From Charina bottae (lineage: Eukaryota; Chordata; Lepidosauria; Squamata; Charinaidae): a DNA stretch of 64,000 bases. Both the position numbers and the translations under genes were made by a program. The notes below the pieces were generated by a model that worked only from the letters and a program-made list of their open reading frames with translations, did no database searches and had not been told where the DNA came from. The stretch covers positions 22,599,001 through 22,663,000 of the forward strand of contig JALMGJ010000017.1 of NCBI GenBank assembly GCA_023362775.1. The letters run 5' to 3'. Shown in pieces: positions 26,401 through 31,523 of the stretch (the first letter of the stretch is position 1; every line of letters begins with the position of its first letter).

Positions 26401-29400
26401 ACTGTTACCATCCCACCTAAGTGGTACCTATTCATCTACTTGCATTTGTATGCTTTCGAATTGCTAGGTTGGCAAGAGCTGGGGCGAGTGCAGGAACTCA
26501 CTCCATCACACAGCGCTCGCGTCTCGAACCGCCGACCTTCCGATCGACAAGCCTGGTGTCTTAACCACTGAGGCTTAGGTATATCTTTCTTGGCATCTGC
26601 CAGGGTATCTGTTCCACCAATTTTTTAGATTCTTTATTTAAAAGTAAATAAACAGGAAGCAAAACACCAGTCTTTGTATTTCCAGCAATATCCCTGGGTC
26701 CCACTTATACCCTAGAGAGGTCTACTTCATTCTTAGAAAATAAAAATGGAGAGTAGTGCTTTATCTGAAGTATGCCATCAGTCCAGAAAAAGACAGAATT
26801 AAGCTGAGGTGATAGATATCAACTGGAGAGATTAGATGAGGTGATAAGGAAACAACCTGACTAGTTTGCCTTCTGCTAAATAGATTCTTTATGACTGCCA
26901 CGTCCATTATGACATCCATTTTTTAAGAGAACCCCTGAAATCCACTCAAAATTCCAAATCTGCCCATCAGCTGAAAAAGTCGGGGGGGGGGGGTCCTGAC
27001 TTGATCTTACACCACAAATGGTTTGGGAAAATGTAACATTTCATATATATTGGATAGGCAGTGCATTCCTAAGTTGAAGGCCAAATTCTTGGTTAGTCTG
27101 TAGACAAGCAGGGTTTTGGCACAGCATTTGTATAAAACAGAACAATAATTGCTACTACATTGAATTGTCTGTCCAGCATTTAAATGACAGCTACCACCAT
27201 CACAGTTCTTGACCATTTTTAGACAATTTGAAACCTTGTATTTTAAACGCAACAGTTCTGCACTGGCTCTAATTTTTTTAATCTCTATTTTTTGTTCCTC
27301 TGATACAAGTACAATGCTACAAAATACATTCTGCAATAGATCAAACAGCAGAAAAAGTGTCATTGTCTTCTAGTCCTTGCTGGATCTACTCAAGCGGCTT
27401 GTTTGTTCTCTTGAACTGCTATGTCATACAGATTACTGAGCTGTAATCGTCACTGAGAAATCATCTGTAGTTCTTGTATTTGTATCCTCAGATGACCCAA
27501 AGAAGTACTAAAGCTTCACAGCTTCATCACTGTATATAGGCTGACCATATTTCCTTCAGACAAAAACGGGACTTTTGCGATGACAAAACGGGACAGGGTC
27601 TTATGCCACCATGCCGGCCTCCAAACCCCGCCCCCCAGTCCACGCAATTGGCTCCCACCTGCAAACCCCGCCCCCGCCCCACACGATTGGCTCCCGCCTG
27701 CAAACCCTGCCCCCATCAGCATGATTGGCTCGGATTTTAAGTTTTTTCCCCAATTTTTAAAGTTTTTTTTTTTCTTCTAGCAGTAAATGGTGCGGCAGAG
27801 CTGGTGTGTTTGGGGGAGGCCAGAGTACACACACTGTGCACACAGCACCGTCATCAGCCAGGGAACAAGGGGCGGGGATGGAGGGGATGGAGGCCCACCA
27901 CTGCCCCATCCCCCTCGGGCTTGGCCGAGGGAGGGAGGAGAGTCGCTGCTGTTGCCACCGCCGCAGAGCAGGAGAAGCAGGAGGAGCCGGCTGCGCTCGG
28001 CTGCTTCAGCCACACCACTCCGCCCCTTGCTGCCCGCTGAAGCTCCCCAGGGTGGCCGGCTCCTGCTTCTCCTGTTTGGCAGCCCGACAACTCTCCTCCC
28101 TTGGCCAAGGCCGATCAGATGCACACACACACACACACACACACGCACCCCACACCCTCTTTCTCCAGCCTCCCCATGACCAAATGCACCCGCACCTGTT
28201 GCAGGGAGGCTGGAGAAAGAGGGTGTGGGGTGCGTGTGTTGTTTCCACAACCTTCCTGTGCCTGTTTTCCCTGGCCTCACTACTGCTGGGCAGACAATCT
28301 CAGGATCAGGTAAGGAGGCAGGAACCTGGACTGTGGTGCTGTCTGCTGCTGGGCTCGCATGTGGCAACTGGGCTTCGCTGATAGGGCCTCTTCCGGGCTG
28401 CCTCCAATGGCAAGTCCGGCTCCAGTCCTCCTTCCTGTCTTCCTGTCCTCCTTCCCGCCGGGTTTAAAAAAGGGACAAAATTGAGATTTTGATCAAAACG
28501 ACAGGACGGTTGAAAAATGCTAAAATAACGGGACTGTCCCGTTCAAAACGGGACGTATGGTCACCCTAATTAGGTACTACCAAGAATCACCTTTTTCTTC
28601 TAGTAATATTGGGGAAGATTTAAAAAAAAACCACTTATACCAGTAGTATTTTCTCTTTATATACAACTGGCAGGGTTGGGCCATTCTTTATCATTATAAA
28701 TGAATCCATTTCTGATTGCTTGGAGAGATTAACTACTTGTTCTCTCTCTATCAGGTGATTAGTGTTAAGTAATGCAGTTGTAGAGGATGCAGGGGACTCA
28801 TATGGGAGAAGTTACCTCCTTTGTTCCCCTGCTTAGGGAACAAAGTGGCTGAGGCTGAGGCTTTTAGATGACAAGGAGGCCGCCCATTTTGATGCCCACT
28901 TCTGTGATGCAGTCTCCTTTGGAGAGGCAGGAGAGCCCAAAGCTGTAAGACTATTCGTCTTGATGGACAGGGTACTCACAGTATGTGCTCTCTGTTGAGG
29001 AAATAGGACTTGATTCTCTTTCCTTCTTACCTTACCGGATTTTTAAACCTCAATATCATTACTAGGGCTCATCTGGGCTTCCTTCCTTCCTCCCTCCCTC
29101 CTCTGGACAACACAATGAGACCAGGGGGGCTGGACCAGGGGGAATAAGGCTGGTCTACAGCAGGAGCTTGTGAAAGGAGCCACTCATTGGTTGCCACCTT
29201 GGCTCCTCTTTCCAGAGGATTATTGAAATACTTATACATTGTAGAGCCTGAAGATATATATAAAAATCAGTTATTTTTAAGTATAGAAGTGGAGTTAAAA
29301 TGGTCAATAGTTGGGTTGATTTTCATTTCAGGATGATTACGTTTTGGAAGTTCGCCACTTTCAGTGCCCCAAATGGCCAAATCCAGATGCCCCAATCAGC

Positions 29401-31506
29401 AGTACCTTTGAGCTTATCAATATAATCAAGGAAGAGGCCTTAACAAGAGATGGCCCAACCATCATTCATGATGAGTATGTATATTCACTAAATTAATTAA
29501 TAATTAATTAATATTCAATAAATTTATACAGATTGGAGAAAATGTAAGAAATGTACAAGCTTATGAACTTTCATTTGGGAGGGAGGGAAAAGGTATTATT
29601 GACTTGTCTAGTAATATTAGAATTATGTTTTAAGTTTCACAAACTTTTTTCTTCCATTGTATCCTATTTTATACTGAAATGCAGTTCATATGAATGGAAC
29701 AGGATGGTTATAAGCAATCAATCGTAGCTGTGTACTACAGATATAATAAAATTGCAATTCCCATAATTTAAATTTTGAGACTTGCAATGCTAGCATATTT
29801 GAAGAACACCAAGTTAAGAAATGCTGATATAACATCTTCTTAGTTTAATATTAGACTAGCATGGTTTTCATTGTCTCATACAGCTGCTCTGGCTCTTTCA
29901 CGCCGCTCCAGCTACTTCCGGCTCTCAGTTCCGGCTGGCGGCAGGGACAGGCTAGTACCTGACAGGTTTTTTAAAAAACGGGACAAAATTGACTTTTATA
30001 TTAAAACGACGGGACGGTCCAAAAATGTTAAAAAAACGGGACTATCCCATTCAAAACGGGACGTATGGTCAGCCTAACTGTATAACATGTATGCTGGAGG
30101 TGAAAAAAACTATCCACAATTCTGAAAATCATCATTATGACATATCTTTCATTTATTTTAATAGCAGGAACAGGAAAAAAAACAATTATACAATCATTGA
30201 AAATAATATTTTAAGAGCATTTTTCATGAAGGCCAACTGCATGCAAAACAAAAATGCAGGAGAATGTTTAGTACTAAAATGCCACAAACCCTTTTGCTCT
30301 TTTCAGGTTTTATGTATTTAAGCTTACTTTATTTATTATTTCCTAATAGAAAATATTTTTAGTAATATACAAACATTGACAGAGTTAAACATTTTATAAT
30401 AGCAGAAAATGACCAGATAGAGACCTTGTAATACACAATCACTTTTATCAGTAAAAGTCAGTAAGATGCATTTCTGGTATCTGCATATTTAAGGATGGAT
30501 CAAGGAGGACAAGGTATCTAAAGACTGTGCAGTGAACCTAACAGCAATAGCCTGCAATTAGGAACTACCAATAATTCAACCAGAGCCACTATAAAAGCCT
30601 TGATTTTTTTCTTTCTACACTTGTGTAAAAGTGACATTGCTGTTTTCTATCCATCCAGCAAGTATGAACAGTTCATTTTTCTGGACTCACTGCATTATTT
30701 CAAACTGCTATAAATTTTGTACCAACCATCACCATCACAGACATGAAATTTAAAATTAAATGATCTCTTAGATGCTTCATAGCTATCCTATTTTTTTCTT
30801 TTGGAAAAAAAATATCTCAAATGCTCTTCTGCAGATAACACACACTCTTTCTTTCAATATTGTATAATAAACACAAATAGACAAGAATGTGCAGTACAAT
30901 CCTAATCATCTCCTAATTCAGGAAAGGGCAGTGGCTTATATTTAATATCACATATGCTTTCTAAGGCTCTCCAGAAGCAACTGAAATTAGGAGTGTTTTC
31001 AAGTGCAGCATAACATTAAAGAGAAGGATCTACTCTTCTTTTGCTGGGTTAAAAACAGTGACCTGATTAGTGGATCAATTGATACAAACCTAGCCTGCGT
31101 TTACTCTGGATCGTGTTCCTGACTTTCTGCAAGTATGTAATGCATACAGTATAGTTATTTAATGTATGAATTGGAAGTAAACAGGAAAGAATTGAGAAAC
31201 AAGTTTAAAATCCTGAGTTTGGATTTTTTATTTTAGTCCAGTTAATCTATAAAGAACAACTAACCTCAATAAAGCACTCATGCAGGTCTCACAGTAGCGA
31301 TGCCCACATTCTGTCTGTCTTGGATTGCACAAGATGAGATGACATTTTTCACATTTGTATTTGTCTTCCACTGCATTCACAAATTTTTCTTTGTAACCAC
31401 CTTGCTCTGGTACATAAATGGATGGGATGGGGTGGCGATCAGGATTTGCCTTTTGCTGTATTGTTTCCACTAACACTGGAGGATCTGTTTTCTTGCTTCC
31501 GTCCAT
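1499..31506 (-). CDS. TRAF3: TRAF3, TNF receptor-associated factor 3 (5' nine coding exons; 3' end outside window)
   Basis: TRAF3 is a cytoplasmic adaptor and RING-type ubiquitin ligase. It binds CD40, BAFF-R, LT-betaR and MAVS/TRIF complexes, restrains non-canonical NF-kB by directing NIK turnover, and supports type I interferon induction. Nine exons on the minus strand (31506-31265, 25912-25861, 18292-18188, 16717-16550, 13987-13907, 10770-10696, 7544-7452, 4110-3970, 1673-1499) have AG/GT boundaries and compatible phases. They add up to 1132 coding bases, 377 codons plus one base. Domain order: N-terminal tail and RING (exons 1-2), TRAF-type zinc fingers (exons 3-6), coiled coil (exons 7-9). 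The exon lengths and phases fit the vertebrate TRAF3 layout as I know it. The TRAF-C/MATH exon is missing because the window ends. Introns total about 29 kb, swollen by mobile elements. No frame break was seen in any exon. Confidence 0.96.
1674..3969 (-). other. TRAF3 intron 8
   Basis: AT-rich intron between coding exons 8 and 9. Apart from the microsatellite at 3548-3764 I recognise nothing in it. Confidence 0.8.
3548..3764. repeat. Compound microsatellite (GT)n(AT)n(CA)n(TATACA)n
   Basis: A (GT) tract passes into long (AT) runs, a (CA) block, then TATACA/TATATACA units and a final (AT) block. Open frames across it (tyrosine/isoleucine-rich) are artefacts of the repeat. It ends 205 bases from TRAF3 exon 8. 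Confidence 0.97.
3970..4110 (-). CDS. TRAF3: TRAF3 coding exon 8 (coiled coil)
   Basis: This exon is 141 bp, 47 codons, phase 0, with acceptor AATTTTTTTCAG and donor GTAAGATTTT. It begins [16 protein letters not shown] and ends [10 protein letters not shown]. The heptad-rich, charged helix is the TRAF-N coiled coil, which trimerises the protein. The residues [14 protein letters not shown] match mammalian TRAF3 exactly. Confidence 0.96.
5335..5460. mobile_element. Degenerate hAT MITE-like fragment
   Basis: The text ctgtggcccttcagatg and the following stretch resemble the squamate MITE family whose arms read like 'ggactacaactcccag'. Divergent, with no clear target-site duplication. Confidence 0.35.
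5622..5757. mobile_element. Degenerate hAT MITE-like element
   Basis: The left part (tttttcccaaactggtgct) and the right part (gagcaccaggtctaaggaa) are imperfect inverted copies, with an inner 'ttggagttgaaatcc'. This is the usual shape of amniote hAT MITEs. No clean duplication seen. Confidence 0.45.
7452..7544 (-). CDS. TRAF3: TRAF3 coding exon 7 (zinc finger to coiled-coil linker)
   Basis: This exon is 93 bp, 31 codons, phase 0, with acceptor TTTGTCACAG and donor GTACATCTC. The peptide starts [17 protein letters not shown] and ends with [12 protein letters not shown]. It leads into the coiled coil. In mammals exon 7 is alternatively spliced in some TRAF3 isoforms; nothing in the sequence here tests that. 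Confidence 0.95.
9270..9360 (-). mobile_element. CR1 LINE 3' tail fragment
   Basis: A (TTTA)n run is followed by tagccgcccatctcaacc and tgactctgggcggcgaac, the reverse complement of the CR1 3' terminal hairpin region. Short fragment only. Confidence 0.7.
9868..10121 (-). mobile_element. Sauria-type SINE, head-truncated
   Basis: Read on the minus strand, it ends with the BovB-like tail (gaacctttacctt) after the core containing tgcaaatgcaagtagatga. The tRNA-derived head is missing; the copy stops near the ...gagtgagctccc block. The intact plus-strand copy at 39740 serves as the template. Confidence 0.9.
10696..10770 (-). CDS. TRAF3: TRAF3 coding exon 6 (zinc finger)
   Basis: This exon is 75 bp, 25 codons, phase 0, with acceptor CCTATTACAG and donor GTCAGTATA. 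The peptide [15 protein letters not shown] followed by [10 protein letters not shown] is almost identical to mammalian TRAF3 and gives the last zinc-finger segment. Confidence 0.96.
10771..13906 (-). other. TRAF3 intron 5
   Basis: AT-rich intron with a (TA)n tract at 11355-11401. No mobile element or exon recognised. Confidence 0.75.
11355..11401. repeat. (TA)n microsatellite
   Basis: An uninterrupted TA dinucleotide run of about 23 units. Confidence 0.98.
13907..13987 (-). CDS. TRAF3: TRAF3 coding exon 5 (zinc finger)
   Basis: This exon is 81 bp, 27 codons, phase 0, with acceptor CTTCCTCTTAG and donor GTAAAA. It encodes [18 protein letters not shown] and ends LLRKE. The Cys/His residues continue the TRAF zinc-finger array. 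Confidence 0.95.
15425..15520. repeat. Tetranucleotide microsatellite (GATT/GACT/CACT)n at a CR1 3' end
   Basis: GATT/GATA units turn into GACT and then CACT units and abut the CR1 tail at 15515. The position at the LINE 3' end suggests the repeat grew from the LINE tail. Confidence 0.93.
15515..16060 (-). mobile_element. CR1 LINE, 3' fragment with RT C-terminal coding
   Basis: Minus-strand frame 16015-15695 reads [15 protein letters not shown] and later [12 protein letters not shown], the conserved end of the CR1 ORF2 protein, followed by the CR1 3' UTR (actctgggcggcttac on the plus strand). It is 5'-truncated, as is normal for LINEs. Confidence 0.92.
16550..16717 (-). CDS. TRAF3: TRAF3 coding exon 4 (TRAF-type zinc fingers)
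   Basis: This exon is 168 bp, 56 codons, phase 0, with acceptor TTGGTTTCAG and donor GTAAGTATG. The peptide contains [34 protein letters not shown] and ends SQVPIIMIQ. The repeated Cys-His pattern is the TRAF-type zinc finger. The length equals that of the mammalian exon. Confidence 0.96.
16718..18187 (-). other. TRAF3 intron 3
   Basis: Intron with one probable hAT-like insertion (17664-18012). Nothing else recognised. Confidence 0.75.
17664..18012. mobile_element. Probable non-autonomous hAT-like element
   Basis: It starts TAGTGTTTCCCAAAGCGTGG and ends in an imperfect complement (tttagaaaccttg). The flanks GTCTAGAG (17656-17663) and GTCTGGAG (18013-18020) match 7 of 8 bases. The weak terminal match makes this tentative. 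Confidence 0.5.
18188..18292 (-). CDS. TRAF3: TRAF3 coding exon 3 (start of TRAF zinc fingers)
   Basis: This exon is 105 bp, 35 codons, phase 0 at both ends, with acceptor TTCTAG and donor GTAAGTA. The encoded peptide begins [15 protein letters not shown] and continues with a CRNENKGC motif, matching the post-RING segment of TRAF3 residue for residue in length. It gives the first cysteine set of the TRAF-type zinc-finger array. Confidence 0.95.
19790..19850. repeat. (AAAC/AAAT)n microsatellite
   Basis: An AAATAAAC run changes to AAAT units. It may be the A-rich tail of an unrecognised retroelement on its left. Confidence 0.85.
19905..21190 (+). mobile_element. CR1 LINE, 5'-truncated, with RT and 3' UTR
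   Basis: Frame 20051-20347 reads [14 protein letters not shown] and [12 protein letters not shown], reverse-transcriptase motifs B and C (YADD). Frame 20367-21014 continues with [23 protein letters not shown] and [11 protein letters not shown]. The 3' UTR carries taaaccgcccagagtc and an AATAAT-rich end near 21190. At least one frameshift separates the two frames, and the endonuclease region is absent, so the copy is dead. The left boundary is approximate. Confidence 0.93.
21402..22428 (+). mobile_element. RTE-BovB LINE, 5'-truncated
   Basis: Homology to the longer BovB at 58620-61435 begins at GTTCTTGGTGGTATGGGG (21402). Frame 21351-21911 carries [18 protein letters not shown] and [13 protein letters not shown] (RT motifs). 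Frame 21908-22384 carries [17 protein letters not shown] and the C-terminal region. The frame breaks where one of two ACTGCAG direct repeats and the sequence between them (13 bp) is missing near 21866, compared with the other copy. The 3' end is the BovB tail (gtgactgaacaactaaac). Confidence 0.95.
22513..22569 (+). repeat. Penelope inverted terminal repeat, left arm
   Basis: It begins TGGTTGTTGTGGGTTTTCC and pairs with the complement at 25117-25173 over 57 bases with few mismatches. The same motif occurs in the solitary fragment at 37400. Confidence 0.9.
22708..23171 (-). pseudogene. GIY-YIG endonuclease domain of the Penelope element, out of frame
   Basis: In the frame offset by one base from the RT, the minus strand reads [17 protein letters not shown], the GIY-YIG signature, then IKEHERHC and downstream residues, to a TAA at 22710-22708. 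One homopolymer base separates it from the RT frame, so a single indel (real, or an assembly error) splits the protein. Confidence 0.88.
23075..25198 (-). CDS. Penelope-like reverse transcriptase (frameshifted before its endonuclease)
   Basis: This 707-codon frame is the longest in the window. RT motifs can be read in order: [18 protein letters not shown] (motif A), [20 protein letters not shown] (motif B), [11 protein letters not shown] (motif C, VDD), then PFLDVMV and [17 protein letters not shown]. Penelope RTs are related to telomerase RT and usually carry a C-terminal GIY-YIG nuclease. Here the true frame is lost at a six-base C run (plus-strand G run 23172-23177), and the last 30 or so codons are out of frame. 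The first 20-odd codons run through the inverted terminal repeat and may not be the native start. Confidence 0.93.
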   Translation of the reverse strand: MRGKLTLLMVVVGFPGCVAVSWQFWFLTFRQTRRLESLRSKKAQLLCSLTFLLRCRDTKTIPAFLKTKRTFKSPQASCIYDRLEQALLRKRIHTTRRKLATTDKELLSVHINLSQKMKNEDWDKIDALTYRKMEKDIADHTARQKQKFDKYQKRQPKLALETSRIVINLTERQLSPEETFILAKGGNFAVTPTRIPVEDIIANVESAIHHLPEEEAEEIRGEMARILRKAKPPTSNITKKERNAIETLNRDPDITILPADKGNATIIMKTNEYKDKIRELLDPTTYRKLRRDPTSKITKQTNTLIKNSSLPLNVLQRTCKTEALSPRLYGLPKIHKDAIPLRPIVNAIGSPTYELSKHLATLLQTHCGQTSSHIKDSRHFINKIGTHKLNPTDKLISFDVISLFTKVPIKDTMALIEQIFPKDITALFQHCLTTSYFQWDKDFYEQIDGVAMGSPLSPVIANFYMEHFEKQALESAPLTPTVWYWFVDDTFTIWSHGEEELEKFLNHLNSIHPNIQFTMEKEMEGELPFLDVMVICKPDLQLGHKIYRKPTHTDRYLHKNSNHHPRQKRGIIKTLVDRANQNCEAQFLNSELNHLDWSLQANGYSKNEIRRAVKPKKQHSTEEKQPPTSKIFLPYIKGVTDRMEKLMKKHNLQKVFKPTRKIQQMLKSAKDKRDPPHRCRSLLHTLQLWTSIHWDHKTQHPHQDKRT
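25117..25173 (-). repeat. Penelope inverted terminal repeat, right arm
   Basis: Ends ...GAAAACCCACAACAACCA, the reverse complement of the left arm at 22513-22569. It abuts the presumed target-site duplication. Confidence 0.9.
25230..25480 (+). mobile_element. Possible second Penelope-type terminal repeat fragment
   Basis: The segment has a TATA-like gggtatataaacag, then gaagatgttgcctagcctgg and caatgaaacgtctgcaag. These phrases are typical of terminal regions of Penelope-like repeats in amniotes as I recall them. No duplication or coding seen. Confidence 0.4.
25861..25912 (-). CDS. TRAF3: TRAF3 coding exon 2 (RING C-terminal half)
   Basis: This 52-bp exon lies between the acceptor TTCTCTTCTAG and the donor GTATAG. 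With the two bases carried over from exon 1 it encodes 18 residues, ending [15 protein letters not shown]. The CxxC pair completes the RING. It was found by looking for the residues missing between exons 1 and 3. Its length brings the frame back to phase 0, which confirms the assignment. It is too short to stand out as an open frame. Confidence 0.95.
26261..26573 (-). mobile_element. Sauria-type SINE
   Basis: The minus-strand copy has a tRNA-like head (CCTCAGTGGTTAAGACACC, then GGCGGTTCGAGACGCG resembling box B), the core, and the BovB-like tail ending in AACCTTTACC repeats. More complete than the copy at 9868. Confidence 0.92.
27622..27735. repeat. Three-unit tandem repeat with CCAAT and GC boxes
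   Basis: Three units of about 38-39 bases each hold CCCCGCCCC-like runs followed by ATTGG (27647, 27686, 27724). The ordered CCAAT plus GC boxes resemble a promoter. Whether it acts as one cannot be told. Confidence 0.8.
28121..28145. repeat. (CA)n microsatellite inside the hAT component
   Basis: Twelve or so CA dinucleotides. Confidence 0.9.
28569..29331. other. Captured DNA, intron-like part left of the PTPRG exon
   Basis: Single-copy-looking sequence between the right end of the left hAT component and the exon. It ends in a good acceptor (TTTTCATTTCAG). No coding recognised. Inference: intron sequence from the donor gene. Confidence 0.5.
29332..29474 (+). pseudogene. Isolated exon of a PTPRG-like receptor tyrosine phosphatase (D2 domain)
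   Basis: The open segment translates from [19 protein letters not shown] through [19 protein letters not shown] to TIIHDE. This is the second (inactive) phosphatase domain of R5 receptor PTPs. The residues [10 protein letters not shown] and [10 protein letters not shown] fit PTPRG better than PTPRZ1, from my knowledge of the two proteins. An intact acceptor precedes it, and a GTATGT at 29475 could be the donor, giving 47 codons plus two bases; an alternative end a few bases later is possible. No stop or frameshift. No neighbouring exons are present and it lies antisense to TRAF3, so it is a gene fragment moved at DNA level and not a processed copy. Confidence 0.85.
29880..30076. mobile_element. 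Right component: right end of a second hAT-like element
   Basis: The last 135 bases repeat the arrangement of the left component's right end (acgggacaaaatt..., aaaacgggacgtatggtca) and finish with TATGGTCAGCCTA. The left boundary is unclear, and only the right end is intact. Confidence 0.8.
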
Positions 31507-31523
31507 GTTGGAGTTAATAGATA
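31265..31523 (-). CDS. TRAF3: TRAF3 coding exon 1 (start codon, RING N-terminal half)
   Basis: The splice acceptor (TTTTCTTTATAG) precedes 17 bases of 5' UTR, and the ATG is at 31506-31504. The exon encodes 80 residues plus two bases and ends at 31265 before the donor GTTAGT. The start is supported by alignment with mammalian TRAF3, whose N terminus also begins M-x-x-S-K-K. The tail contains [11 protein letters not shown], a TRAF3 hallmark, followed by the RING zinc ligands in CEKCHLILC and [10 protein letters not shown]. The longer open frame upstream of this ATG is intron read-through and is not coding. An acceptor directly upstream means that at least one non-coding 5' exon lies at higher coordinates. 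Confidence 0.96.

Larger units (their letters stand above)
27537..28568. mobile_element. Left component: non-autonomous hAT-like element, GC-rich
   Basis: Terminal sequences TAGGCTGACCATA and TATGGTCACCCTA are inverted copies. Near both ends are 'aacgggac' repeats. The interior is GC-rich with CCAAT/GC-box-like repeats (27622-27735) and a (CA)n tract. Open frames of 130-196 codons on both strands here are low-complexity and are not taken as genes. Confidence 0.85.
27529..30084. mobile_element. Composite hAT-like transposon carrying a captured host exon (with TSDs)
   Basis: The outer ends are TAGGCTGACCATA (27537) and its complement TATGGTCAGCCTA (ending 30076), flanked by perfect ACTGTATA duplications at 27529-27536 and 30077-30084. 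Inside are a full element with its own right end (TATGGTCACCCTA, ending 28568), a 1.3-kb segment with a PTPRG-like exon at 29332-29474, and the right part of a second related element (about 29880-30076). One 8-bp duplication around the whole unit implies that it moved as a block. No transposase coding seen. Inference: transposition used the left end of one element and the right end of its neighbour. Confidence 0.85.
25913..31264 (-). other. TRAF3 intron 1 (between coding exons 1 and 2)
   Basis: A 5.35-kb intron. It holds a Sauria SINE (26261-26573) and the composite hAT transposon (27537-30076). The parts 26574-27528 and 30085-31264 show nothing recognisable. Confidence 0.8.

Noticed and set aside
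27007..27363. 118-codon minus-strand frame next to the composite transposon
   Set aside because: Cysteine-rich in parts but without a pattern I recognise, and no splice-site context. Not enough to call a gene.
27777..28381. Overlapping open frames of 130-196 codons on both strands in a GC-rich stretch, possibly a CpG-island gene or TRAF3 promoter
   Set aside because: The stretch lies inside a transposon bounded by inverted ends. The frames are low-complexity (Pro/Gly/Arg/Ser, CA-repeat threonine-histidine) and open in several phases at once, as GC-rich DNA often is.
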